Of a stretch of 64,000 bases of DNA, positions 22,223 through 33,568 are shown one piece after another (position 1 is the stretch's first letter; each line of letters begins with the position of its first letter). Source of the DNA: Piezodorus guildinii (Eukaryota > Arthropoda > Insecta > Hemiptera > Pentatomidae). The stretch covers positions 43,620,736 through 43,684,735 of the forward strand of contig CM041294.1 of NCBI GenBank assembly GCA_023052935.1, written 5' to 3'. Both the position numbers and the translations under genes were made by a program. The notes beneath the pieces are model-generated. The model saw only the letters and a program-made list of their open reading frames with translations, was not told the DNA's origin and ran no database searches.

Positions 22223-24169
22223 AGTACAACAATAAAAGAAAAAATATTAAAATATTGATAATAACAATTAAAACAATAAAAACACTCTATCACACTTACA
22301 ATTATACAATTAACCTCACTGACCAACTCTCTAAAACCAAGAAACAATATTAAACTGCTTTGTTTTTTAAATATCTTAGTTCGTCCTCCATTTTTTCTCA
22401 AGTTGAAAAAAAATGGGAGTATTAATATTTTTCACAAACGGGTAACAAGGAATTCATTTTACAGTGTAATTGTTTCTTCAGAAATATTTTAGCCTCGTCA
22501 GTACAAATAATCAAATTTTAAGCTAGTGTGAACACAGTATATTAAAATATACTACACCGAATAAGAGAAGAAGCTTGAATAAAATCATCCACAAGGTCAC
22601 TGAGTGCGACTCACACTCCGGATTGTTTAATTTTCTACCTCGTTCCATCTTACGGAGGTTCCTTCGCAGCCTCAATTACTCCTTGCCCTAAATTTCTCCG
22701 CTCCTCTACAATGTCTCTTTATCTTGTTACTGTGAAACCCCTTTCAATTTCTCTCCTTAATGCATCACTAACAATCTCCAATTTCAAATCCTCTTTTAAA
22801 TTTAGGTGACCAAGAAGCTCATCGTTCTAAGAAGTCCAACGTTTCTTCAGTTTTTCTGTTTTAAGAATCTCTTTAGCTCCAGGGGAAATAAATTTAGATT
22901 GTGTACATTGATCAGCTTCAGGAAGTAAAGAAGGGTCGTAACTATAAAACGACAGGCCCATCAATTTATATTCAGCCTATATACTTTTTTATTTGATAAA
23001 TAAAATTTTATTACTCATATTATTTTGTTTCAATATTGGGCGTAGCAGTTGTTCTTTTTTACGAATAGCGGAAGAAACAGTGTAATAGGCATGTTCATAA
23101 ATTGTTATTGGCCGAAACAATACCAATAATAAAATGCCTGGTTTTTCAGATATTGCACTGATCCTGCAAATTAAATTGCTTGATTGATTTCTTGGTTTGA
23201 GTAGAAATATATTTATTTGTTAGCTACCGGTAGGAGAGGGATTGTTTCGACAACTAGTTCTGTGCTAAGATTTAAAAATGGTATCAATCACTTTTTCTAG
23301 AAATGTGTTTTTCACAGTGTTAAAATGAGATGTAAAAAGGATAAAGATATTATAAAAATATAATTGTTGTACAGATACTTTAAAAAAGCCGAAACGTTGT
23401 AAAGTGTGAAAGTGAAATAAATCAATCAACTTCGTTTGGGAACGGCCAAATATATATCTTATAAAGAAATTGTTATTAGATGACATATTGTTACTACTAT
23501 TTAACTTAAAACAAATTGATGAAAATTGTACAGGTTTACAATTAGACATCCAGATCGCTAAAAGTCCCCATACTATATTATTTCATGCTTGTGTAAGTAA
23601 TAGCGATGAATTATTATAGTTTTATCGAATAAGAAGGAACTAGTCACTTGTCCAGATGATTTATTTATTAATGTTTAAAAAAATATGTTTTAATGCGTGG
23701 TAAATGCGTGTTTCTCTAAAACCAAGAGATTTCGTTGAATTCTGACTTACGAAACTTTTAACGAGTAAGCCTTCCTACGCAGTATGAGGACCAACAAGTT
23801 CTATTTAAGGGCGCTATTTCGTTCCAATATTAAGCTTTAATAAAGCCAGAAACGAGTTTATTAAAAGGCTGTCGACTATTTCAACAGCTCCCTATCCGCC
23901 TGAAGTGCCCAAGCATCAAGCCCCTTTTCATAATGAAAAAAACTAAATTTAAAGAAACATTATTAAGTCAATAAATTGTTTGCATTAATTATCCCCGTAA
24001 TGAGATAAGATTAAACACGTCATCTAAGTTGTAAACTTATGTATATAAAGTTTATTTTGATAATAAAATGATTTTTCATCTAACGCGATTAGACGATTTA
24101 GAAGGGAGACGTCAGCAAGATTTTTCGATATATTAGTATAACCTTGGACTATTATCACAATAACAAATA
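22223..24169. other. Unassigned sequence
   Basis: No convincing gene. Minus-strand 22590-22860 shows short open segments (for example DLKLEIVSDALRREIERGF) broken by stops; this could be an old transposon gene, but I cannot name it. At 23388-23404 there is AAAGCCGAAACGTTG, resembling part of the CCGAAACGT motif discussed at 60868. Confidence 0.35.
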
Positions 24170-24500
24170 ATTTTAAAAACCTGTACCTCTACAACCAATG
24201 AAGTTACTTGGCCCCAATAAACTATTATTGTTCGTACTTTTTGTAGGACAACGGTCGTGCAAGGAGGTGATTGATCAGGTTTTTCAAGAGGATCAGTGAC
24301 CGAGAACTCGTGGCCCACTTCTTTCCTTAAAATTTTAGGCACCCACTTAATAGAGGCTGGGTGTGTCCCAGAAGGATCTTTTTAACCTAGAGTCGCTTCA
24401 CGCCTGACTTGAAAGAATAAATAGTTCTGCCACGCTGGGGTTCGAGAGCCTGAGACGGTAGACTTGTACTGTATCCAGTAGACCACGCCGAATTCAATAT
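24170..24500 (-). mobile_element. tRNA-derived SINE (family 3)
   Basis: On the minus strand the head reads GGCGTGGTCTACTGGATACA (A-box-like) and then CTCGAACCCCAGCG (B-box-like), followed by a ~230-base body. The 3' boundary and the TSD are not clear. It is the only copy seen. Confidence 0.6.
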
Positions 24501-24559
24501 AGTTACCACAACCCTCAGATTCTGTAATGTCACGACATTAAAACCTTATAATCATCATC

Positions 24560-25370
24560 TTAACCATTTCCTCTTCTACCGCTGTTTGGTTTAAGGGTCT
24601 TGCTTGTTGAGTCTGTCTCTTTCTGTGCTAACTCCATTCTCCTATTCCAGTCTATTCCGCGTCTTCTGCATGCTTCCTTTGCACCGTCCTTCCAGGAGAG
24701 GCGAGGCCTTCTTCTGGATCTTTTCCTTCCGTGCCGGTCTCGTAAGTCTTCCTGGCACTTCTCTCCGGATCCATCCTAAGAAGAACCACCTCAGTTTGTG
24801 TTCTACTAGTACGGTCTCCGCCGATTTGACTTCAAGGTTAGAGTGAATAGTGGCGTTCCGTATCCTACCTCTCCGTGTCTTGTTCTCTATTTTTCGAAAG
24901 ATACCTCATTTCGATGGCCTGTATCTGGCTCCCATGTTTTGAGGTGAGAGTTCACGATTCTGAGGAGTACGATAAGATAGGAAGGAATGCCGATTTATAT
25001 ACGGCTAATTTGGTCGGCATCGACACCTCTCTTCTCTTCAGAAAACCCCGCCTGATCATACAGAACATCCTCCCTACCGTTCCGATTATTTGGACCACTT
25101 CCTCGTCTATATAGCCATTCTTATTGAGATGAGCTTCCAGATATTTGAAATTTTCAACCTGCTCTAATCTTTGTCCTCCAACCCTCAGTATCCTCATTAT
25201 CCTTCGGTTTTTTTTTCCAATTCCCATGCATTGATTTATTTGGTTTAGTCTCCCCCGGATTATTCTTCATATTTATTGTGGATAATTCCTCTTGGGGGGC
25301 ATTTATGGTTTGTTGGAACCTTATAATCAATCCTTGATATAACATTAATTTTAATAATGTTACCACACGT
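24560..25370 (-). pseudogene. LINE ORF2 3' remnant (RTE-like)
   Basis: Minus-strand translation from 25227 gives GQRLEQVENFKYLEAHLNKN, then RIMRILRVGG, then MIRRGFLKRREVSMPTKLAVYKSAFLPILSYSSES. This is the Y-L-G block and the following K-x-x-x-Y-x-x-x-x-x-P-x-x-x-Y-x-x-E segment that sit downstream of the catalytic motif in RTE-like reverse transcriptases. Downstream (24950-24560) are frame-shifted pieces of the basic C-terminal region with GRPRRR-like text. The gene is broken in several places, and the catalytic motif is not present. Confidence 0.8.
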
Positions 25371-25892
25371 TTACAGATCCTTAAAAAACAACTATACTTA
25401 TTTTTGAATTATTCTTATTGACTAATTCAAATGGATGCATGTGGAATTAAATCTATTTCAATTTTAAGTAGTTTGGTTATAGAGTTGTAACAAACCACCG
25501 CCATAATGTAGATGATTTGATTTACCTAATGGCATCATATAAAAACCGTATAAAACATAAGGCATTTACATAACATTAGCAATCATTTGGAAATAATAAA
25601 AAGCTGCAGTAATATCATTTTATTGATGAATTATATTATATATTTAAGTATTACTAAATTTTAAATAGGTTTTTTACATTTTGAAGCACACTTATTTATT
25701 TTCCCTTTTAAATACCGATATTAATATAGTTGGAAGTTGTATCATCAGTTATGGAATAATATGACGATGGGTAAAGATAAAGATGGAATAACTCCTTTTG
25801 CCTCGAAAAATATTTATACCTAAAACTACCATCGATAACCCTAAAACAAAGGGCTTAGCCAGTACTGACAAAGGACACACACTTATACTAAA
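25371..25892. other. Unassigned AT-rich sequence
   Basis: Nothing recognisable. Confidence 0.4.
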
Positions 25893-26349
25893 AGGCAGCT
25901 ATACACGGTGAGAATTAGGATTTGTGAAGGTGAGGTAAAATTCGTGATTCGTAGGTGAAAGTGAATATCACATAGTTTCAACATATTATAATAAATATTC
26001 AACTAACGAATTTTCTATATTACTTCATCATTTTATTTTGTATTTTTACTTTTTATTATAAATAATGTTTTATTTCCTAAAATCGAGTTTCTACATTAAA
26101 AAACATGTTTTCATGACGTGTATATTACACTTGTTTGTTTTAATATAACTTTATCATTCAGTGTTTTTAAAAAAAAATAATATGTAGTGATATTATAGGA
26201 TTTTTTTAATAGTAATATTTGATGTTATTATCCAAATTAATTTTGTTTTAAATAAGTCTTTTTTCTCTCCTGCTACTTTTGTGAACACATACAATACTTG
26301 CTTTCACCTCACCTACACATACCCTAATTCTCACCGTGTATCACTGCCT
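25893..26349. mobile_element. 457-bp MITE with ~45-bp terminal inverted repeats
   Basis: The left end AGGCAGCTATACACGGTGAG is answered at the right by the complement of AGGCAGTGATACACGGTGAG. The match continues through AATTAGG and GTGAGGT with few mismatches for about 45 bases. The interior is AT-rich and non-coding. The flanking bases suggest a short TAA-like duplication but are not decisive, so the superfamily (PIF/Harbinger is one possibility) stays open. Confidence 0.8.
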
Positions 26350-27382
26350 TAAGACACAGTACCCACCACCTGCAAGCGCCTTGCTGTGACCTCCCATTCC
26401 GCCTCCTCATCCCCCTACAATCCCTTGCTATATCTAAGCAGTATGTAACATTGCTTTTGTCAAACTCATAGAAGGAGACCTCGGATACTTGTAGTCACCC
26501 AAACCCCTGAGCACAATTTATCATTATATTCAGATAATGTATTATTTTCTTTTAATAAAAGCACTATCTAAATATATTCACTGTGGATGATTCATTAACT
26601 ATCGAAGTTGAGTATTTTAAACATGCTTGTACATAGGTTTTATAAAATATATTGGTGGGAAGTTCCAACTTAATTAGGTAAGTTGCTTTTGTCTTTTGCT
26701 TCACTCTGTTCATAAAGATTAGTGAGTTAACGACAAAGTAAGGATACCTCTACGGACCTGAAACTACCGTTCGAAAGTGCCACTGAGCACGATAGGAATA
26801 AGAAAGATAAAGCCCACGCAACATCTAAACGATAATGAACAAATGGCAAGCTAATTCAATCTAATTTAATTTAATTTGGGTTAATTTTGGTTGAACTACA
26901 ATAGAGCCAAGATTAGGTGGTGGTATAAAACGTTTGAGGAGAACGCTCATAGCGAAAATATTTTATCTCAATATTAGCATAAATTGTGATAAGGAAAAAA
27001 AAAATATAGACTATTTTATTTTCGTTCAGCGTACCAACGTGTGTATAATATCTAACATGCAGTTAATACCTACGCACGCTAATGCTCTCTAAAGTCAGAA
27101 GAATAAACAGAAAAAACGGTTAACAAACAATATTGGTCAAAAATGTGTTATTATTATATTTTTCAATTTAAGTATTATTTAAAAATGTCTTTAAATATTT
27201 GATACACATACACTCTCTTACTTCCCTATGTGCCAAGGGAAGTCGAATTCCCTATGAAAGAAAAATTACTAGATATGTTTTATATAGATAACGATCTATA
27301 GTTGCTTAGGGACGTAAAAAGAATGAGAATTCAGCGAGAAAAACGTAGATTAAAAAAGAATAAGGGACAGAACTAGAGACTT
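26350..27382. other. Unassigned sequence
   Basis: No gene is seen. The patch at 26340-26480 is richer in GC but not open in any frame. Confidence 0.4.
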
Positions 27383-27715
27383 GTTTGTTTTATTTAAAAA
27401 ACATAAATCTCCTTCAAAAACGCATTTAAATATTGCTGTTCATTCTAAAAAGTAATATATCCACTTTAGACAATTTTACAGGAAACGCGAATTGGCTAAT
27501 AATATAGATAATATACATGAAAAGACGTGAAGAGAATATGCCATTAGCAACACTCCACTAGGTAATCTACACTAGAAGGTCTCGAGGCTTTTCAGACGCC
27601 TCGGAGGATTGTCAGGAATGGAAGAGGAAACAAGGATTGAAACCAGTGGGTTAATGTGGGAGTGGAGTTTGTCATGGAAGGAATGATACCTCGTACGGGC
27701 TTTAAAATCTAAAGT
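27383..27715 (-). pseudogene. LINE 3' end, second Jockey-type family
   Basis: On the minus strand it encodes DFKARTRYHSFHDKL and SIPDNPPRRLKS, matching the C-terminus of the LINE at 7885-9160, followed by a 3' UTR and a T-rich (antisense A) end near 27383. It is 5'-truncated and has lost its frame. Confidence 0.75.
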
Positions 27716-28149
27716 TGATTTTTTACTGTATTACCAACTTATTTTTAAAAATTATTTACTTTTTAACAATATAATATGGATATAGTACTTTTTGGAATAA
27801 AATGTGGATGTAGTACGTTTTGGAAAGAATTGAAAGGGATATAATACTTTTAGAAGAATATAGCTCGCGATTAGTTGGCAGTCATCATAACATTCCTCAT
27901 ATAACATTACCGATAACTAACATCATTATAATGTTAATTTCTATGTTATGTATATTTACTTATTCTCTATTTGAGAAATATCTTTCCTTGTTAGTTAATT
28001 ATATTTCATTAACTATTAATCATCTTAAAAGCGAACATCCAAAGGAGCTTATTTATTGAAGGCACTTTAATATGAGAGTATGTAATTATAAAGTTTGTTT
28101 TGAACTTGTATTCACTAATCATGTGAATTATGTATTAAATCTGTTCAGG
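27716..28149. other. Unassigned AT-rich sequence
   Basis: It includes a 79-codon plus-strand open frame at 27820-28059 with hydrophobic low-complexity content, which I do not regard as a gene. Confidence 0.4.
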
Positions 28150-28480
28150 AAAATTTTACAGTAGGCGCGAAAATCTCTCATTACTTTATTATTAAAACAA
28201 ATTATTTCATTATTTTAAAAATAAAAACCAAAATTAAACTTTTAACGTATTAATAACACTATTTTGTAGTGAAATGAATTTTTTTAGTATGATAAGGAAC
28301 AAAACTGAGTTTGTAATTGCATTTCTAATTCACGTCTTTTAAGGATTTGAGTGTTCATTGTATAAAATAAAATACAATATTTAGAAAAAACTAAATGATG
28401 AGAATACAAATATGTCAAAACATCAATTTCGTAAAAAAATGTCTTTTAGTACATTTTGGAAATCAACGTCTCAATTTATT
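28150..28480. repeat. Dispersed repeat, copy 1 (partner at 46118-46445)
   Basis: It shares AAAATTTTACAG, AGGCGC, CTCATTACTTTA, a GAGTGTC/GAGTGTT block, ATGGTAAGAATACAAATATG-like text and TTTTGGAAATCAACG with 46118-46445 in the same orientation. The overall match is roughly 70-75% by eye. Non-coding, family unknown. Confidence 0.65.
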
Positions 28481-28689
28481 TCAACAATGATTTTACCGCC
28501 ATGTGAAGAATGAAAATTTTTAAATATTCTTTAATAGATTGTGTTATTGAATATTTTTGTATGATCAAATCAGATATTGTATAAGATCGTTGACTGCGCA
28601 ATCTTCTTTATGAATATTTATAATATAATATTCTATAATAAATATAATATAAAATAAAATATTATATTATAAAAGCTTCTTCGGAAATG

Positions 28690-29623
28690 AAGGTATATAG
28701 GATTAAAACCTTTAACACACGACTTTCACTTACCTCCATTTTTAAAATCAATGAAAGAATTTCCAAATACAGTTTGAGACAAAAATACGAGAAACTTTAA
28801 AGAATTGATTAAATTGAATTTATATAGAAACATGTGTTTTATTAAAAAATCTATTATATTATTATCTAAAATAATCAGTTAGTTTTATCTTCTTTTCATC
28901 ACTCTCTTTTAACTTTTAAAAGCTTGAGTATAAGATAATATTTTTTCTAAAATCATTAGCTTTCCAACGGTATATCATACATGTATATTACTGCTCTTAT
29001 GTTCAAAAACAAAAAATTGCATTAAAAAAATATTTGTTCGGTTTTCTCCTTTAGTTTGGTATCGAATTCATTCAATTTATATATTTACCTGTTTTTCATC
29101 AGTGGTAACAAGATAATATAGTTTTTTTTTATAGAATCGACAAAATTAAAGGTACTTTAGAGACAGAAAATTTAAAATATCGGCATTTAAGCTCTGTCAG
29201 ACCATTTTAATCCAAATGAAACCTAAATGATATTAAAGCCCATTAAATTTGTCACCGATGTAGTGAGTTAGATCAAAATCGTTGGAACCGTTTTAGAGAA
29301 AATCGAAAAAAGGTGCAAAATGCATGGTATAAAGTGGCTCTTCTGGTAAGCTGATTATGATGAAAAAGATTTCGTAACGTCTCGGGCGAAGAGTTGTCCT
29401 AAATGTGATATTTCAGTTTCATAGAACTCACCGTTTCCGCCCGGGAGTTACCACACACACACACACACACACGCACACACACACACACACACAGAACTTT
29501 TTGCGGGACTTGGTTATTTGGACTCAGGGGACCCTAAAATGTGTATTTCCGTTGAAAACTGGAATTCGAAAATTTTCACGATCGCAATACTTTCCCTTAC
29601 TATATATAGTAAGTGAAAGTTAA
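28690..29623 (+). mobile_element. Helentron-like repeat, copy G
   Basis: The 5'-most bases have diverged, but ACACGACTTTCACTTACC is intact. All internal blocks are present, with an expanded (CA)n at 29452-29492. It ends in a strong palindromic tip (CCTTACTATATATAGTAAGT) at about 29621. It lies 186 bases from the GPCR exon, on its downstream side, that is inside the downstream intron. Confidence 0.92.
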
Positions 29624-29808
29624 AACAACAATAAATATGAAAAGACGATTACTATTTCCACGGTATGTATTGATTAGCTTTGTATAGTAAATCCACATTG
29701 ATAAATTTAAATAAAATATTGCTATGTACACAAATTATGATATAGTCAGTACGTGCAGAATTATGTATAAAATTCATGCAAAAAAAAATTAATATATTAA
29801 TGACTGAC

Positions 29809-30022
29809 CTGTCAACCGATATGGCGACTAGCGTGAAGACAGACGCAGCCACCGTGACGTTTGCAACAAAGTTGTTGACTGTGCAATAGAAAGGTCCGAA
29901 CGGCCAATGAGAATCCAGCATGAAGATGAAGTTGAAGATGCAGTTGAGGAGCGACATGAGAAGGTCCGACAGGCTCAGGTTCACCAAGAAGTAGTTGGTC
30001 ACAGTCCTCATCCTTCTGTGAG
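29809..30022 (-). CDS. Internal exon of a tachykinin-receptor-like GPCR
   Basis: This is a 214-bp exon of a class A (rhodopsin-type) G-protein-coupled receptor of the tachykinin/neurokinin receptor group, a peptide receptor of the plasma membrane. It encodes about 71 residues. HRRMRTVTNYFLVNLSLSD leads into transmembrane helix 2, with the sodium-site aspartate in NLSLSD. WPFG marks the first extracellular loop, the cysteine of FYCTVNNF is the conserved disulphide Cys at the top of helix 3, and helix 3 ends at VAISVDR, the start of the DR(Y) G-protein switch. The exon has a TTTTATTCTTGTTTTAG acceptor (cut before 30022) and an ACAG/GTCAGT donor (after 29809). It enters in phase 1 and leaves in phase 2. 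The rest of the receptor (TM1, TM4-7) is not visible in the window, so flanking introns must be long or the other exons lie outside. Which paralogue it is cannot be decided from one exon. Confidence 0.92.
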
Positions 30023-30307
30023 CTAAAACAAGAATAAAAACTTAGGATTAGAAGCTTTGCGAAATGCCTAATTAATATATGTTTTAAAAATAATTGGAGC
30101 CAAATAGGATTTGTTAGAGAATCTTGAGGGTAATTTGTAATATAAATAAATATTATTGGAATCATGAGATAAGATGTTTATTTGAAAGAGTATTTTATAA
30201 TTATAAAAGTATATTTTAATAAACAGATACATAACGAATACGGCTGTTAAACATGAGTCCGAATTATTTAACCCTAAAATCCGATCAGAAATAGTTCATA
30301 AATAAAG
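30023..30307. other. Presumed intron sequence upstream of the GPCR exon
   Basis: AT-rich; it begins with the polypyrimidine tract and AG of the acceptor at 30023-30040 (minus strand). Nothing else is seen. Confidence 0.6.
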
Positions 30308-30516
30308 AAGTGGCATGGTTAGTGGATAGAACACTAGGCTACTGTTTTCCGGGGCCTAGGGTCGAATTCCGGCTGTGGCTAGATAATGTTTGAATATTTT
30401 AACCTATGGTTAAGGAGACGCTCAAGGGGCATATTCGGCCTGTTTACCAGATTATACGGAGGTTGGCCTAGAAAAGGTACGGATCTATGTACTGAACCCA
30501 CTTCTAGGGTCGTATA
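30308..30516 (+). mobile_element. tRNA-derived SINE (family 4)
   Basis: The head has GGCATGGTTAGTGGATAGAA (A box) and GGGTCGAATTCCGG (B box), the spacing of a tRNA promoter, followed by a ~140-base body. It ends without a clear A tail at the start of the 30516-30612 repeat. No TSD was found. Confidence 0.6.
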
Positions 30517-30612
30517 GGTGTAAATAATTATTTCATATTTATGGACATATTTTCAATTATTTAAAGATTTTGTGTTGTATAGTTGTAGGTAATTATATAT
30601 TTAATTTAATTT
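30516..30612. repeat. Direct repeat, copy 1 (partner 31484-31582)
   Basis: GTAAATAATTATTTCATATT, a TATGGACATAT/TATGAACATAT block, TTTAAAGATTTT, AGTTGTAGGT and TTTAATTTAA recur in the same order 968 bases further on. About 80% identical by eye. Confidence 0.7.
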
Positions 30613-30669
30613 ATTCTTTGATGTGATAAAATCTGTTTAAAACAAAATTATTAGCGTTGAAGATTGAAT

Positions 30670-30785
30670 TATTGACTGGGTAGTTCTTCACAAGACATTA
30701 TCAAGCCCATAATTGTAAAATAGTCCATCTACGTATTTATCATAAGTACATTTATAAATATCAATAAAAAATAAATAAAAATACC
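30670..30785 (+). mobile_element. Degenerate LINE 3' tail
   Basis: CTGGGTAGTTCTTCACAAGA matches the sense-strand tail also found at 47450 and (antisense) at 6300, followed by an A-rich end. Confidence 0.5.
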
Positions 30786-30912
30786 AACTTACAAAATAAA
30801 TTACAATATATAACTTTAAAGATGGAGTCTTAATTGCATGTCCATATAGTTAAAAGGGATTCCAATCTTCAATCCAAAATTGGCAGTACTTTCCGAAAAT
30901 AAATTGATATAG

Positions 30913-31023
30913 TACATTTTACCAGAAGAATATCAAGATTTGAAGGATAATGCTGTATCATTAGCCCAAGCAGTTATGAAAAATGCAGTTTCAGCAATTA
31001 GACCAATAGGTGGATACCGAAAG
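30913..31023 (+). other. Unexplained exon-like ORF
   Basis: A 37-codon open segment lies between a TAG (AG acceptor-like) at 30910-30912 and an AAG/GTAGGT donor-like junction at 31023/31024. It encodes YILPEEYQDLKDNAVSLAQ followed by AVMKNAVSAIRPIGGYRK. The composition looks like a folded protein, unlike the I/K/N/Y-rich chance ORFs around it. The upstream polypyrimidine tract is poor, and the frame stays open to 31111. I do not recognise the family. It could be a true small exon on the plus strand or a piece of a decayed gene or transposon. Confidence 0.35.
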
Positions 31024-31112
31024 GTAGGTGTTAGGTTAGGTCCTAATATAAAACATAAATATTTTGATAATGAGGAGAATGTGTGTTTCAAAAATAATCC
31101 TTTATTTTATTA

Positions 31113-32179
31113 ATAATCCACGGTATTTTCCCTTCGGAAACCTACCAGTTGTCCCCTTGTTTCTATTGCGAAAAAAGATTTAGTCAGATATAAGCAGAAG
31201 CACAATTAAAATCTTTGACATGAATAAAAGCTTTGAGGTTTGATAAAAACAGAAGAGATTACGAATTAAAAATAGAAGACTAGTCTGTGTAGAAAACGGA
31301 AATAAAATGAATAGAAGATAGTTGTATAGACTTAGAGCGGGCCCATTCAAGATTTTAAAGAGCATCTCATCGCTAAATATATGAACTTGATTGTTGAGAA
31401 AGGAAAATAGCATCAAGTTTATTTCACAGCAACAAGTTGTCTCTTTATCCTAGTGAAAAAGTGACTAAACGGGGGGAAGATGTAAATAATTATTTCATAT
31501 TTATGAACATATGTTAAATCGTTTAATTGTTTAAAGATTTTTTGTTGTGCAGTTGTAGGTTATTAACATGTAATTTAACTATTCAGATTTTTCCTACTGT
31601 TCAAAAGTAACATAGGCTACAATTACCACCAACCCCTACTGTAAATATAACGTAAAAGTAACATGTAATTGGTGCAATTACCACAACGTGTATAGAGTTT
31701 GAGGCATGTGGCCGTTTGTAAAAAAATATTGAAAAATAAAAATCTAAAAAAAAAAATTGTTTTTTCTTTTATGTTTCCAATATACAAGATATATACTAGA
31801 GTTAATAAAATTGAGTTCAAACACAACTTTAATCTGGATATCAGGAAAAAAAGTCGAAGAAAAACAACACTAAAACAAAAATTATGAATTAATGATAAAA
31901 ATGAGCAATATTCAGTTAATAATGTATATTTCGTTCTCTTATGAATATTAAGCGAGAGATGCTTTATTGTACACAATACCCTTTTATTAATGGGTTCTCA
32001 GATTCTATTGTTTTACTGAAGTATGTTCAAGTTTGTGATAAGATAAATTACTGTTTCGTCGAAAGTTGGAAATCTTGCATGGTAGTTCTTTGGCATGAAT
32101 GAGATAGTTGTTTATGAATTTCATTTTATCCTTCTCTGAACTTTTTTTTTTTTTAATACATTGTTATTTAACCATTAAT
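31113..32179. other. Unassigned AT-rich sequence
   Basis: It contains the second copy of the direct repeat (31484-31582). The 117-codon minus-strand frame at 31623-31976 is AT-driven, low-complexity and not supported as a gene. Confidence 0.4.
31484..31582. repeat. Direct repeat, copy 2
   Basis: Partner of 30516-30612. Confidence 0.7.
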
Positions 32180-32612
32180 TACTTTCACTTACTATATATA
32201 ATAAGGGGAAGTATTGCGATCGTGAAAATTTCGAATTCCAGTTTTCAACGGAAATACACGTTTTAGGGTCCCCTGAGTCCAAATAACCAAGTCCTGTAAA
32301 AAGGTCTGTGTGTGTGTGTGTGGTAACTCTCGGGCGAAAACGGTAAGTCCTATGAAACTGAAATTTCATATTTAAGACGAATATACGCCCGACACGGTAC
32401 AAAACCTTTTTCATTAAAATGAACTTACCAGAAGAGCCACTTTATTCCATGCATTTTGCACCTTTTTTAGATTTTCCCAAAAACGGCTCTAACGATTTTG
32501 CTTAAACTCGCTATATCGATGTAAAATTTAATAGGCTTTAATATCATGTAGGTTTCATTCTGATAAAAATGGTCTGACAGGGCTTAATGCCGGTATTTTA
32601 AATTTTTATCTG
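32180..32612 (-). mobile_element. Helentron-like repeat, copy H (half element)
   Basis: It has the palindromic tip at the left, TATTGCGATCGTG, (GT)n, the CGGGCG block and TGACAGGGCTTA, then stops abruptly at about 32612, so the 5' half of the element is missing. The break is not at a recognisable insertion. Confidence 0.88.
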
Positions 32613-33224
32613 GATCGAATTTACTTGAGTGTCGTTGTTTAGAGCTTCATAAACCTTAAACAATTAACCATCAAATTTATAAACAATTTGAATGCACAGA
32701 AACTTTAATTATTAAAATTATTATGTGAAAAGTTTATCACGAAATAAAACAGAACAATATGAGAGAATGAGTAGAAATTTTACTACCAAATATGTTGCCA
32801 TTTTTACCCTGTTTTTTGAACATTCCTGCAAAAAAAATAGGCTGAAAAACAAATAGTTTATTGTCGTGAGTCTACCTCGCTTGAGACAGAGCAATTAGTT
32901 TAATTACTCAATTTTATAATAAAACATTTCATGAAAAAAAAACAATAATGAAGATAAAGATTATTCTTATGGTATTTTAGTATATGAAAGCATTGAGGCG
33001 AAGGATCCTTTGTCTGAAGGTCAAGAGCTTAGGAGCTGGAAGCCATTATAGATTTTATAGCTATTTTTTATGAGGACCATTAAATGACATATAAAATGCA
33101 TTACATTTTTGGCTCAGTACATGTATAATGCGGAACATAATAAATCATTAGATAGTGTAATTAGATCTGTGATTCGTGTATCAATTAATTAATTTTAGGA
33201 ACTTGAAGACTACTAGGATATATG
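32613..33224. other. Unassigned AT-rich sequence
   Basis: Nothing recognisable. Confidence 0.4.
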
Positions 33225-33525
33225 TAAACATTATATATGCAGATGATATTGTGCTGATAGCTTACTCTGTGGATGTCTTCAGGCATCCTTGGATGAATGG
33301 AATGAGGAACTAAAGATTTGAAGGCTTACAAATAAACCCGGACAAAAGAAAAGTTATGTGTTTTGGAACAGAATGCGCGGAGCCTAGGATTTTGTGTAAT
33401 GATCAAGTGAACACACCAATTGAGAAGACAAGACAGCGATAGAGGCTAGTGGGCTTGATGGACTGAGACTCCAAACTTGACGAAACAAAGGAGTTAGAGG
33501 AAGAAGAAGAAGAAAACCACAAGGG
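33225..33525 (+). pseudogene. LINE reverse-transcriptase fragment with YADD
   Basis: It translates as NIIYADDIVLIA followed, after frame changes, by LQASLDEWNEELK and an NPDKRKVM-like block. This is the catalytic YADD motif and the following Y-L-x-K-x-x-x-M region of RTE-like reverse transcriptases. Frameshifts and stops break it; nothing upstream is kept. Confidence 0.8.
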
Positions 33526-33568
33526 ATATTATGGACTTACTAACATAAAATAAATATATTTATTTATT

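Noticed and set aside
31623..31976. 117-codon minus-strand ORF
   Set aside because: Low-complexity, F/L/I/K/N-rich, with no domain or splice evidence.
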